From contig NC_017068.1 of assembly GCF_000284095.1 (NCBI RefSeq), forward strand, positions 434,001 through 498,000: 64,000 nt of DNA, written 5' to 3'. Each line of letters begins with the position of its first letter. Positions within the stretch are counted from its first letter, which is position 1. Made by a program: the position numbers and the translations under genes. Shown one piece after another: positions 21,642 to 29,892 of the stretch. This DNA is from Selenomonas ruminantium subsp. lactilytica TAM6421 (lineage in GTDB: Bacteria; Bacillota; Negativicutes; Selenomonadales; Selenomonadaceae). The notes under the pieces are model-generated. The model was not told the origin of the DNA. It saw only the letters and a program-made list of their open reading frames with translations, and did no database searches.

Positions 21642-22445
21642 ATGATAAAATTGATTTTTTCGGATATGGATGGTACTTTGTTGGATGAAAATGGCCAGCT
21701 GCCTGCTGAGTTTGATGAAGTGATGGGGCAGCTGCAGGCCCGTGGGGTGCAGTTTGCGCCTGCCAGTGGCCGCCAGTATTTTTCGCTGTTGAAATCCTTT
21801 CCCCAATATGAGGATCAGTTTATCTTTGTCAGTGATAATGGCACCATTGTGCGTCAGCATGGCAAGGAATTGTTTTCGGACATCATCGAACGGGATACTG
21901 CAAGAGAGATCTTTAACCTGGTTAATGATGTGGATGGTATCTACAATGTTTTCTGCGGCAAGGAAACCGTTTATCTGTTGAAGCACAAGCATCCTGAAAT
22001 CCAGATGGGTGAACTCAAGAAGTATTTTCGCGCTGTAGAGATTGTGGACAGCTTTGATGATATTGCTGAGGAGCCCATCAAGGTTTCTTTCTTTACGCCG
22101 GATGCTGATGCTGCAGAGAAGATTTATCCTTTGTTTGCGCCGTATTATGATTCCATGCAAGTGGTGCTGGCCAGCGCTTTTTGGGTGGATGTGACCAACA
22201 AGGGTGCCAACAAGGGCATGGCGGTGAAGGCCCTGCAGGAAAGACTGGGGCTAAAGCCTGAAGAATGTGCGGTGTTTGGCGATTATATGAATGATCTGGA
22301 GATGATGAGCGCGGCTTATTACAGCTACGCCATGGAAAACGCCTATCCGCCCGTGAAGGAAGCAGCCAGGTTTATCGCTCCCAGCAATGCGGAGCATGGG
22401 GTTATGAAAACGATCCAGGGATTCATGGAACAGGGGCTTTGCTGA
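21642..22445 (+). CDS. Cof-type HAD-IIB family phosphatase
   Basis: 267 residues; ATG at 21642 with TAGGAG upstream. Motif I FSDMDGTLLDENG (residues 5-17) carries the nucleophile Asp; motif II ASGR; the C-terminal motif GDYMNDLEMM (about 217-226) supplies metal ligands. Length, the large C2B cap and the late NDLEM motif define the Cof/YidA group of cytoplasmic phosphatases acting on sugar phosphates, flavin or pyridoxal phosphates. Substrate unknown. Confidence 0.9.
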   Translation: MIKLIFSDMDGTLLDENGQLPAEFDEVMGQLQARGVQFAPASGRQYFSLLKSFPQYEDQFIFVSDNGTIVRQHGKELFSDIIERDTAREIFNLVNDVDGIYNVFCGKETVYLLKHKHPEIQMGELKKYFRAVEIVDSFDDIAEEPIKVSFFTPDADAAEKIYPLFAPYYDSMQVVLASAFWVDVTNKGANKGMAVKALQERLGLKPEECAVFGDYMNDLEMMSAAYYSYAMENAYPPVKEAARFIAPSNAEHGVMKTIQGFMEQGLC

Positions 22446-22457
22446 TTGTGAGGCAAT

Positions 22458-22508
22458 ACGGCCGTCAGGGGACAGGAATTATGATCTCTTCCTGCTGACG
22501 GCTGTTTA
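22458..22508 (+). terminator. Probable terminator after the HAD gene
   Basis: GCCGTCAG (near 22461) pairs with CTGACGGC (near 22494) in a long imperfect hairpin followed by TGTTTAT. The weak T-run lowers confidence. Confidence 0.5.
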
Positions 22509-22655
22509 TAGCTTTTGTATGTGTTCGAGCACAAAAAATTTGCCAGCCTATTGAAATGCTGCTTATCATGGTGTATGATATGAGTGTAAGTAATTCAGAA
22601 AAATAATAATCTGTAAGAAAAATGTGCGCAGCACAGTGTGTTGGAGGGGAATTTG

Positions 22656-23354
22656 ATGTTAGAAGAACTCAAAGAGAAAGTCTACGAAGCCAATATGCTC
22701 TTGCCGAAACATCATCTGATCACTTTTACCTGGGGCAATGTGTCAGGGATTGACCGGGAGAAGGGACTGTTTGTCATCAAGCCGTCCGGGGTTGAGTATG
22801 ATGTGATGAAACCGTCGGATATGGTGGTGGTGGATCTGGATGGCAACAAGGTGGAGGGGGATCTCAATCCTTCCTCCGACACGGAAACCCATCGCATCTT
22901 CTACAAGGAATTCCCGAACATTGGTGGTGTGGTGCACACCCATTCCCGTTGGGCCACGATTTTTGCTCAGGCCGGTCAGGGTGTGCGTGCTTATGGCACG
23001 ACGCAGGGGGATTATTTCTATGGTGAGATCCCCTGCACCCGGGATATGACCGAGGAGGAAATCAAGGGGGAATACGAATATAACACCGGTGTGGTGGCTG
23101 TGGAGCGTTTCAAGAAATATGGCATCAATCCGGATTATGTGCCGGCGGTGCTAGTGAAGAACCACGGTCCTTTCACCTGGGGTACCGACTGCTTCAATGC
23201 GGTGCATAACGCAGTGGTGTTGGAAGAAGTGGCCATGATGGCCTTCCATACCCAGATGCTTACAGGGGACCGTGATCCCATGCCACAGGTCCTGCTGGAC
23301 AAGCACTTCCTGCGCAAGCATGGCCCCAATGCCTATTACGGGCAGAAAAAATAA
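22656..23354 (+). CDS. araD: L-ribulose-5-phosphate 4-epimerase
   Basis: 232 residues from the ATG at 22656, preceded by GGAGGGG; a TTG at 22638 is rejected because it overlaps the ribosome site. Class II aldolase fold: TWGNVSGID (about 25-33), KPSGVEYD (about 43-50), [11 protein letters not shown], zinc ligands in [13 protein letters not shown] (about 91-103), and the later NHGPFTWG. AraD converts L-ribulose 5-phosphate to D-xylulose 5-phosphate. It stands alone, without araA or araB nearby, so related epimerases such as UlaF/SgbE are possible alternatives. Confidence 0.9.
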   Translation: MLEELKEKVYEANMLLPKHHLITFTWGNVSGIDREKGLFVIKPSGVEYDVMKPSDMVVVDLDGNKVEGDLNPSSDTETHRIFYKEFPNIGGVVHTHSRWATIFAQAGQGVRAYGTTQGDYFYGEIPCTRDMTEEEIKGEYEYNTGVVAVERFKKYGINPDYVPAVLVKNHGPFTWGTDCFNAVHNAVVLEEVAMMAFHTQMLTGDRDPMPQVLLDKHFLRKHGPNAYYGQKK

Positions 23355-23365
23355 TACAGAAGGAA

Positions 23366-23403
23366 AAAAGGTTCCCGGCCGCTGCAGGCTGGGAACCTTT
23401 TTG
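23366..23403. terminator. Terminator between araD and the YvyF-like gene
   Basis: AAAGGTTCCCGGCC and GGCTGGGAACCTTT pair around GCTGCA, with A and T runs on the two sides, so it can serve both convergent genes. Confidence 0.88.
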
Positions 23404-23408
23404 GTAAT

Positions 23409-23861
23409 CTATTTTTTGCCCCGCAAAAGTTTGATGATATTGAGACCGCTTTCCTTGTCGCTTTTTTTCTTACCCGTAAGATACTTGCGCTGTTTTTCCT
23501 GAGCGAGGCGGTTGGCATTGGCCGTGGCCTGTTGGACGGCTTGCTGACAGGAGGAACAGTATACGCCAGAAAATATAAGTTTGCCACAGCGGCTGCAGGG
23601 GTAGGTGATTTTGCCACTCATGGCGAACTGGCCGCTTTGGATCATTTTGGATGCAATGGCCAGGGGGGCACCAGTATTTTTGACGATATCACCAGCTGTG
23701 CAGTTGGGATTGGCTTCTACGAATTTCTTGATTTCCATTTCATAGTTCCGATAGGCGTTATAACATTTCTGACAGGCCCCGGAACCGGCATCCGCATAAA
23801 GCTTGCCGCAGATGGGGCAGTTTTTCAGTACGGGGCGGTTCTTGCTATAGTATGTCTTCAT
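23409..23861 (-). CDS. Small zinc-ribbon protein, YvyF/TIGR03826-like
   Basis: 150 residues; ATG at 23861 with AGGAAGGGA upstream. A first zinc knuckle CPICGKLY...CQKCY (about 15-36) is followed by a helix-turn-helix-like segment (NPNCTAGDIVKNTGAPLAIA, about 51-70), then a second knuckle CSRCG...CSSC (about 89-105) and a basic tail. The order and the IxxxTGxP stretch resemble the flagellar-operon protein YvyF, but no flagellar genes are nearby. Role unknown. Confidence 0.65.
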   Translation of the reverse strand: MKTYYSKNRPVLKNCPICGKLYADAGSGACQKCYNAYRNYEMEIKKFVEANPNCTAGDIVKNTGAPLAIASKMIQSGQFAMSGKITYPCSRCGKLIFSGVYCSSCQQAVQQATANANRLAQEKQRKYLTGKKKSDKESGLNIIKLLRGKK

Positions 23862-24033
23862 GGTATCATCCCTTCCTCTACAATAGGGGACTTATGCTTC
23901 CCTGCAAACGGACTACTAACCCCATTATAACATAGCAGACAGAAATAGTATATAATTCTGAAAAATAAATTATCTTATCCATAGGAGAATCTGTGTTAGA
24001 ATAATGAGGAAGATATATGATGAGGTGAAGTGA

Positions 24034-24594
24034 ATGGCAAGCGACAAGCCACCCAAAAGTGCGTTGAAACGGCTGGCAGAGCTGGAACTGCTATGTGAAT
24101 CGTTGAGCGGACAGGTAGAGACGCTGACGGCAGAGCGCAATGGGTTTAAGTTGAAATATGAGAATATCCTGTTGGAAAACATTCGTTTGCAGGAAAAAAT
24201 GACGGAATATCGGGAGCGCCTGCGGCGCCATGAACCGATCGAGCCGAAAGAAGAGGCAGAGGAAGCAGCAGAGGAGCTGCCGGTAGAGCCGGAAGAGACT
24301 GAGACGGATCTATTTGCAGATCTGCCCTTGAAAATAGCCGTGATTGGCGGCAGTGATGCCTGGCAGGCGAAACTGATGGATCGTCATCCGGGGTTCAAGG
24401 TCATTGGCAGCAGCAAGAATTTCGACCGGGACAAGCTCAGTGGGACGGATATCCTCGTGATCAATACGAATGCGGTCTCCCATGCCTGCACACAGAAAGC
24501 CAAGGGCGAGGTCGATAAAGGGACGGAGATACTCACGATTTCTACCAACAATCTGGAGATTCTGGATAAGAAGATCATGGCGATATTGTCATGA
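24034..24594 (+). CDS. Coiled-coil DUF2325 domain protein
   Basis: 186 residues; ATG at 24034 after TGAGGTGA. Residues about 8-70 are a coiled coil, followed by an acidic Glu-rich linker (about 70-95) and a C-terminal DUF2325-like Rossmann domain (IAVIGGSDAW at about 104, ILVINTNAVSHACTQKAK, TISTNNLEILDKKI). The family is of unknown function. Monocistronic. Confidence 0.72.
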   Translation: MASDKPPKSALKRLAELELLCESLSGQVETLTAERNGFKLKYENILLENIRLQEKMTEYRERLRRHEPIEPKEEAEEAAEELPVEPEETETDLFADLPLKIAVIGGSDAWQAKLMDRHPGFKVIGSSKNFDRDKLSGTDILVINTNAVSHACTQKAKGEVDKGTEILTISTNNLEILDKKIMAILS

Positions 24595-24698
24595 TAAGTT
24601 TTTGAAAAAAATTATCATTTATCTATTGATTTTCATTCTCAATAGTGCTATATTATATTCAGGCTTTCGTTAAAGCTCTCCTAAAATATAATACACAG

Positions 24699-24739
24699 CA
24701 AAGCACCCCTTCGTACTGCTCATGCGAAGGGGTGCTTTG
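24699..24739. terminator. Hairpin after the DUF2325 gene
   Basis: A perfect 15-bp stem (CAAAGCACCCCTTCG with CGAAGGGGTGCTTTG) and an 11-nt loop. The T-run is weak on the plus strand. Confidence 0.7.
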
Positions 24740-24805
24740 TATCTGCATTTATGGATTTTGCCTGCTGAATGTGATAAGATTAAGTGACACAGAGGAGGGA
24801 AATCC

Positions 24806-25174
24806 ATGAAGAGAATCCTTACGTTTTTGAAATTATTCCGCTATGACCTGCTGGTTATGCTGGTGGCTCTGAAGCATCGGGATACGCCGAAAAAGGTGAA
24901 AGGGCTTTTGGTGGCGGCCATCATATATCTGATCAGTCCCATCGATCTGGTTCCGGATGCAATACCATTGGCTGGCATCATCGATGATGCAGTCGTTGTG
25001 CCCACAGTTGTCATGGGCTTGACGAATATCCTGCCCAGCCACGTGCGTCATCAGGCTGAAGACCAGGCGGGGAAAATGCTGCGCTATATGCCGGCGATCC
25101 TGGCGGCGGCTACCCTGTTTGTAGTCTGCTGGCTGGGACTCATCATCTACGGATTATATCGATTGTTTAGTTGA
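24806..25174 (+). CDS. YkvA/DUF1232 family membrane protein
   Basis: 122 residues; ATG at 24806 with AGAGGAGG. The DUF1232 signature LISPIDLVPDAIPLAGIIDDA (about residues 42-62, read in parts) is clear, and a C-terminal membrane segment (about 95-118) follows. Function unknown. Stops 7 bp before topB, so the two are probably co-transcribed. Confidence 0.85.
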   Translation: MKRILTFLKLFRYDLLVMLVALKHRDTPKKVKGLLVAAIIYLISPIDLVPDAIPLAGIIDDAVVVPTVVMGLTNILPSHVRHQAEDQAGKMLRYMPAILAAATLFVVCWLGLIIYGLYRLFS

Positions 25175-25181
25175 GGTGTAA

Positions 25182-27677
25182 GTGAAATTGCGTTTATATA
25201 TTGCCGAAAAACCCAGCATGGGCCGGGAAATCGCCAAATGCCTGCAGGGGCCGGTGCGTCGCTGTGACGGGTATCTGGAAACCGGGGAAGGCGTGGTGAC
25301 CTGGCTCTTTGGCCATATCCTGCGGCAGGCGGAGCCGGATGAATACGATCCCAAGTACAAGAGATGGCGGGCCGAGGATCTGCCAATCATTCCGCAGCAG
25401 TGGAAGCTTTTCGTGGATAAATCCTGCGAAAAGCAGTTTGCCATAGTCAAGGGGCTGATTGACCGTTGCGATGAAATCGTCCACGGGGGAGACCCGGACC
25501 GGGAAGGGCAGCTGCTGGTGGATGAGGTGTTGGATTATCTGGGCAATAAAAAACCGGTCAAGCGCATTCTGCTCAATGCTCTGGATGAAGCCAGTATCAA
25601 GAAGGCCAATGCCAATCTGCGGGAGAACAGCGACTTCTTCAATCTCAAGCAGTCGGCACTGGCTAGGGCGCGGGCGGACTGGCTCATCGGCATGAATCTG
25701 TCCCGGGCCTATACGCTGGCAGCACGACGGGCGGGGCATGACAAGCTGGTACTGCCCATCGGACGGGTGAAGACGCCGACGCTGTCGCTGGTGGTACGGC
25801 GGGAGCGGGAAATCGAGAATTTCAAGCCCGTGGATTACTATACCATCAAGGCGGAATTTGCCCATGCAAATGGGAACTTCGCTGCCCAGTGGAAGCCCAA
25901 GGATACCATGGCGGGGCTGGACAGCGAGAACCGCCTGATCGATAAGAAAATTGCCGAGGCGAAGCTGGTCGAGTTCCAGCAGGAGCCGCGGGAGGGTGTG
26001 ATCTCGGCCTATCAGAAGATGAAGAAGCAGGAGCCGCAGCCGCTGCCCTTTTCCTTGTCCTCCCTGCAGGTTTTGGCTGGCAAGATGTTCGGTTATGCGC
26101 CTCAGGTGGTTCTCGATACGGCCCAGAAGCTTTACGAGAAGAAGCTTACGACTTATCCCCGTTCAGACTGTGAATATCTGCCCACCAATCAGTTCGGCGA
26201 TGCGGTAAAGATCATCACGAATCTGGCTCAGGCTGGGGATGAGCGGCTGGCGGGCTGGACAGGCGGCGTGGATACGAAGACAAAGAGCCGGGCCTGGAAC
26301 GATAAGAAGATATCCGCCCATCATGCCATCATCCCCACTACGGTCAAGGCAAATATGCAGACGATGACCACGGAGGAACGCAATCTTTATTTCCTGATTG
26401 CCCGCGGCTATATGGCCCAGTTTTATCCGGTACATCTCTATGACCAGACCAAGGTGGAAGTCACCTATAAGGATGAACTCTTCACGGCCAGCGGCCGCAC
26501 GGAACGGGATCTGGGCTGGAAGGTCATGTATCAGGCGGCGAAGAAGAAAGCCGCTGATGATGATAACGATGGTGACAATGAGAATGAGGAAAGTGATGGC
26601 ACCCTGCCGGTGATGAAGAAAAAGGACAGCGTCACCTATGAGAAGGGCGCAATCACCCAGCGGGCCACCAAGCCGCCCGTGCGGTTTACGGAATCCACCT
26701 TGCTGGCGGGCATGAAGGAAATCCATAAGTATGTGAAGAATCCCGAGGCCAAGAAGCAGCTCAAGGATGTCTATGGCATCGGTACCGAAGCCACCCGCGC
26801 TACGATCATCGAAGATCTGGTCAAGCGCAAGTTCATGCAGAAGCAGGGCAAGAAGAAGTATCTAGTGCCTACGCCGGCGGCTTATCTGCTGGTGGACGCC
26901 CTGCCGGACGAAATGACCTATCCGGATTCTACGGCAATCTGGGAGGATAAGCTGCATTCCATGTCCGAGGGAGATGGAACCTTAGAGGAGTTTTTGCAGG
27001 GGCAGATCGAGTTTACGAAAAAGCTCTGCGGCAAGGCGGGCAACGCCCAAATGGAAGTGACCGGGGAAAATGTCTGCCCCCGCTGCCACAGTGGCGTGCT
27101 GACACAGCGCAAGGGCAGGAACGGCCTGTTCTGGGGATGCTCCAACTATCCGAAATGCCGTATGACCTGCAACGATAAGGACGGAAAACCGGATTTTGAG
27201 GATGCAAAAACGCGCATGGCAAGAAGTGTCCGCACCAGTGCGCCGGCAGCTGTATCTGCCAGCCAGCTGGCACGTCAAAGCGGGGCGTCAGGTTACAGGC
27301 CAAGGCCGGCCGCCACGGTGGCGTATGCGCAAAGTGACAGTGGCCCCAGCGCCCAGGATATGGCGGATCTGAATTCCCTGTTTGCGGCGGCAGATTATGA
27401 GGCCCAGCTGGCGGCGGATATGGCCAGCTATCAGGCCGCGCAAGGGGACCGCGGTTGGCAGAATTGGGAAGATAAGCCCAAATACTCTGCCAGCCCGCTG
27501 GAAAAAGCGGCAAAAGAAAAGACACAGGCAGATGATAAATACCTGTGTCCAAAGTGTCGGGAAGGGCATTTGCGCCTGATTCGCGGCAAAAATGGCGCCT
27601 TCTGGGGCTGCACCAATTATCCCCGCTGTACGGCGACCTTCGATGACAGCAAAGGGGCTCCGGTTATAAATTCGTAG
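25182..27677 (+). CDS. topB: DNA topoisomerase III
   Basis: 831 residues from a GTG at 25182 with GAGGTG upstream. The TOPRIM domain has YIAEKPSMGREIAKCL at the N terminus and the acidic GGDPDREGQLL (about 104-114). The catalytic tyrosine is Y325 in LTTYPRSDCEYL. The C-terminal region carries two zinc ribbons (CPRC...CSNYPKC near 630-660; CPKC...CTNYPRC near 788-818), separated by about 125 Ala/Gln-rich residues, making it longer than typical TopB. Topoisomerase III is a type IA enzyme that decatenates single-stranded regions. Confidence 0.93.
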   Translation: MKLRLYIAEKPSMGREIAKCLQGPVRRCDGYLETGEGVVTWLFGHILRQAEPDEYDPKYKRWRAEDLPIIPQQWKLFVDKSCEKQFAIVKGLIDRCDEIVHGGDPDREGQLLVDEVLDYLGNKKPVKRILLNALDEASIKKANANLRENSDFFNLKQSALARARADWLIGMNLSRAYTLAARRAGHDKLVLPIGRVKTPTLSLVVRREREIENFKPVDYYTIKAEFAHANGNFAAQWKPKDTMAGLDSENRLIDKKIAEAKLVEFQQEPREGVISAYQKMKKQEPQPLPFSLSSLQVLAGKMFGYAPQVVLDTAQKLYEKKLTTYPRSDCEYLPTNQFGDAVKIITNLAQAGDERLAGWTGGVDTKTKSRAWNDKKISAHHAIIPTTVKANMQTMTTEERNLYFLIARGYMAQFYPVHLYDQTKVEVTYKDELFTASGRTERDLGWKVMYQAAKKKAADDDNDGDNENEESDGTLPVMKKKDSVTYEKGAITQRATKPPVRFTESTLLAGMKEIHKYVKNPEAKKQLKDVYGIGTEATRATIIEDLVKRKFMQKQGKKKYLVPTPAAYLLVDALPDEMTYPDSTAIWEDKLHSMSEGDGTLEEFLQGQIEFTKKLCGKAGNAQMEVTGENVCPRCHSGVLTQRKGRNGLFWGCSNYPKCRMTCNDKDGKPDFEDAKTRMARSVRTSAPAAVSASQLARQSGASGYRPRPAATVAYAQSDSGPSAQDMADLNSLFAAADYEAQLAADMASYQAAQGDRGWQNWEDKPKYSASPLEKAAKEKTQADDKYLCPKCREGHLRLIRGKNGAFWGCTNYPRCTATFDDSKGAPVINS

Positions 27678-27691
27678 AACATCTTTGCATT

Positions 27692-27716
27692 AAGACGCCT
27701 GGTGTCTTTGTTGTAG
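27692..27716 (+). terminator. Terminator after topB
   Basis: AAGACGCC and GGTGTCTT pair around a 2-nt loop and run into TGTTGT. Short stem and poor T-run. Confidence 0.5.
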
Positions 27717-27735
27717 GAACAGCGTTTATGACAAT

Positions 27736-27863
27736 GAAAAACAGCCGCTCTCGACCAAAAGAGCGGCTGTCTGCTGTCCTAAACGCGGACTCCGTGCGTT
27801 GCAGGCGACCAAACCCACAACGCTGTTGCTGGTGAAGGATAATCTCCTCAACCTCATCTCACT
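27736..27863 (-). ncRNA. Candidate antitoxin small RNA, divergent to the peptide gene
   Basis: An extended -10 (TGCTATACT, minus strand of 27870-27878) predicts a start near 27863. A perfect 11-bp hairpin at 27741-27770 followed by five U (minus strand of 27737-27741) gives an RNA of about 128 nt with no clear reading frame. The plus strand here repeats parts of the peptide mRNA: TGTTGCnGGTGAA and ATCTCCT at 27824-27848, and GCGTTGCAGGCGA at 27796-27808. The RNA is therefore complementary to the ribosome site and start of the peptide mRNA. Its terminator loop UUUGGUCG is complementary to the GACCAA loop of the peptide mRNA terminator. Expression is inferred. Confidence 0.6.
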
Positions 27864-27866
27864 ACG

Positions 27867-27905
27867 ATAAGTATAGCATATACGAGCAAATAATGCTATA
27901 CTTAT
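27867..27905. promoter_or_regulatory. Palindromic back-to-back promoter of the toxin-like locus
   Basis: A perfect 13-bp inverted repeat (ATAAGTATAGCAT at 27867-27879, complement at 27893-27905) places an extended -10 TGCTATACT on each strand. The -35 position of each promoter falls on the -10 of the other, so simultaneous use by two polymerases is unlikely. Confidence 0.7.
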
Positions 27906-27943
27906 TTGGCTGCACGCCTCTCAGCGGAAAGGAGGTGTTGCAG

Positions 27944-28030
27944 GTGAAAAATCTCCTTCGTGACTTCGCTTTAGCTGTATTAGCCAGCGTTGTCGCAAAC
28001 TTCATCTACACTTGGTTGGTATCCCTGTAA
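27944..28030 (+). CDS. 28-residue hydrophobic peptide, candidate type I toxin
   Basis: GTG at 27944 with a strong AAAGGAGG ribosome site 7 bp upstream; the stop is at 28028. The peptide (MKNLLRDF...IYTWLVSL) has a basic N terminus, one membrane-spanning stretch (about residues 8-28) and a Trp near the C terminus. This is the general build of Fst/Ldr-type membrane toxins, though the sequence match is only by character. It has its own promoter, a long 3' tail and a terminator, and a divergent complementary RNA. It is too short for ordinary gene callers. Alternatives are a small membrane regulator or a leader peptide, but nothing co-directional follows. Confidence 0.65.
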   Translation: MKNLLRDFALAVLASVVANFIYTWLVSL

Positions 28031-28077
28031 AGTGCAGCAACCAACCGTACCTCGGATAAGACCAAATCGCGAGGGAG

Positions 28078-28111
28078 AAAAGCCGTCCTGACCAAAGGGC
28101 GGCTTTTCGTC
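28078..28111 (+). terminator. Terminator of the peptide mRNA
   Basis: AAAAGCCG and CGGCTTTT pair, with further inner pairs, around a GACCAA loop at 28090-28095. The loop is complementary to the loop of the divergent RNA terminator. It also abuts the stop of the convergent DUF4127 gene. Confidence 0.85.
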
Positions 28112-28113
28112 TA

Positions 28114-29712
28114 CTAGAAGGATATCTCGCATTCGAATAAGCGGTTCCAGGGATGGGAGATATGGAGCTTGTCTAAAGAAAGTCCGGCGGGCAGGCTGAT
28201 GTTCTGCCGGGCAAAGTCCTGCATCCATTCGGTACCCTGTTTGGCGGCGAAGTCTCTGGCTCCGTCGAGGTTGCCGGTCTGCTGGTTGTAGCCGGGATGG
28301 CTCCATACAGCACCGCCGAGCTTCTGGCGGACGTTGGCCTGATAACCCCATTCTTCGAGGTAGCGGGTGAGCATGAGTTCATCCCGGGCCTGTTTGTCCA
28401 TCCATTTGGTGAGCAGGCCGGTACCAATCAGGAAGCCCGTGGTGTTGGTGGCGGTGTTCCAGCCGCCGTAGGCCTGCAGTTTGAACTGCAGATCTTTTTT
28501 GTGCAGTTCGTTCATCAGGGCGTTGTCAGCACCGTTGCCATAAGCGATATCGGCAACAGCCGTGGGATAGCCCTTGTCCACAAGTCCTTGGACCAGGTTC
28601 ACGAAGTTCATGGTTCCCTTGCGGGGCTTGGTGGTATTGGCCGGGGAGTTGGCTTCGCCGGTCTTGCCATCGGGGTTCGTGTTGATGGCCATGACCAGCT
28701 CGGCCCGTTCCGGTGCAGGGATCTGCAGGCCGCCAGCGGCGATGATGGTGTTGTCCACATCGGTGCCGATGGCTTCATTGCAGTAGGCGGGGATGGTTTC
28801 ACGGCCCTTGCCGGTATTGTAGGTAGTATAGATGAAGGGAATATCGCCTTTGTCATCGCAGATGGCCCGGCAGAGCATGACCATGCCCAGTTCATCTGCG
28901 CCGGAGGTCAGCTGGAATTTTGTCTTGCCGATATTCTGCCCGTATTCCCGCAGATGACGTGTTTCGTAATGGGTTTGGGAGTAGCGGGCGCCATCGTCAC
29001 CGCCAAGGAACAGGAAGGAGAAGACGCCCTGGCCTGTGAGGTCAATCAGGGCTTTGTTGGCGTCGTAATTGAGGCCATGGCGGTGCGTCCAGTCCTCCAT
29101 GGCGGCCGGAACGATTTCCTGTTCGAGTCTTTGCAGTTCCCGCTTTTCCTTTTTGGAGGCCAGCCCCATTTCGGCCTTGTCGCGGAGCATGCTGTAGTCC
29201 CGGAGCTTTACGGCGTTTTGCTGGTAGATGGCCGGTTCCATGCCGTTGCCGGAATGGGTGGCGGTCAGCAGGGTGCGCAGTATGGTGCCAAAGCCGTAGA
29301 CAGGCAGGCGGGGATGATCTTCATGGAAGCTGCGGAAGCGTTCCACCCGTTCATGGATGGTGTCCTGGGTGAGTTCGTGGTTGCGGGAGGCGACCAGACT
29401 GCCATAGAGCATGGCATCGGTGGAAACCACAGCGGCCTTTGCGCCAGGGGCGTTTTCGTTCAGCCACTGCCAAAGTCCGTCTGGATCGCCGGGCTGCTCC
29501 CGGGTTCCCAGTAATTTTTCTGGAGGAACGACGATATCATAGCCCAGCTTTTCTGCCACCTGACGGGTTTCCTTGTCCGTGATGGGGCGATTGTCCAGCG
29601 GCACGAACAGGATCTTCTTTCCCTGCGCAGGTGAAGCGGCTTCACCTGTGGACAGGTTCGGGATATAGGCAAATGCTATGGCAAGTGCAATCAGTATCAA
29701 GATTTTTTTCAT
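28114..29712 (-). CDS. DUF4127 family exported protein
   Basis: 532 residues; ATG at 29712 with AAAGGAGGT. A signal peptide (MKKILILIALAIAFAYIPNL, cut probably near GEA-A at about 26) is followed by the DUF4127 start ILFVPLDNRPITDKETRQVA (about 35-54), the PPEKLLG segment and internal VVSTDAMLYGSLVASRNH and FLFLGGDDGARYSQTHYE. The family is common in Firmicutes that live in animals, and its function is unknown. It is presumably periplasmic here. Monocistronic and convergent with the toxin-like locus. Confidence 0.87.
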   Translation of the reverse strand: MKKILILIALAIAFAYIPNLSTGEAASPAQGKKILFVPLDNRPITDKETRQVAEKLGYDIVVPPEKLLGTREQPGDPDGLWQWLNENAPGAKAAVVSTDAMLYGSLVASRNHELTQDTIHERVERFRSFHEDHPRLPVYGFGTILRTLLTATHSGNGMEPAIYQQNAVKLRDYSMLRDKAEMGLASKKEKRELQRLEQEIVPAAMEDWTHRHGLNYDANKALIDLTGQGVFSFLFLGGDDGARYSQTHYETRHLREYGQNIGKTKFQLTSGADELGMVMLCRAICDDKGDIPFIYTTYNTGKGRETIPAYCNEAIGTDVDNTIIAAGGLQIPAPERAELVMAINTNPDGKTGEANSPANTTKPRKGTMNFVNLVQGLVDKGYPTAVADIAYGNGADNALMNELHKKDLQFKLQAYGGWNTATNTTGFLIGTGLLTKWMDKQARDELMLTRYLEEWGYQANVRQKLGGAVWSHPGYNQQTGNLDGARDFAAKQGTEWMQDFARQNISLPAGLSLDKLHISHPWNRLFECEISF

Positions 29713-29892
29713 GGAAAATTACCTCCTTTGCCTCTATCATAACATTTTTCGATTCGTTGTAGTAGAAAAGTTTTCTTGTTTTTGCAGTGAGGATTTATGC
29801 GCAAGTCCTGCTTTTGTGGTATAATTCTTTCATAATAATAGCGTTATTACTCGTTCCGCATATAATAATGTTCGCAAAGAAAGGTAAACGAA

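Noticed and set aside
28297-29514. 405-codon plus-strand frame opposite the DUF4127 gene
   Set aside because: Opposite to a gene with signal peptide, ribosome site and recognised family; composition is that of an antisense shadow.
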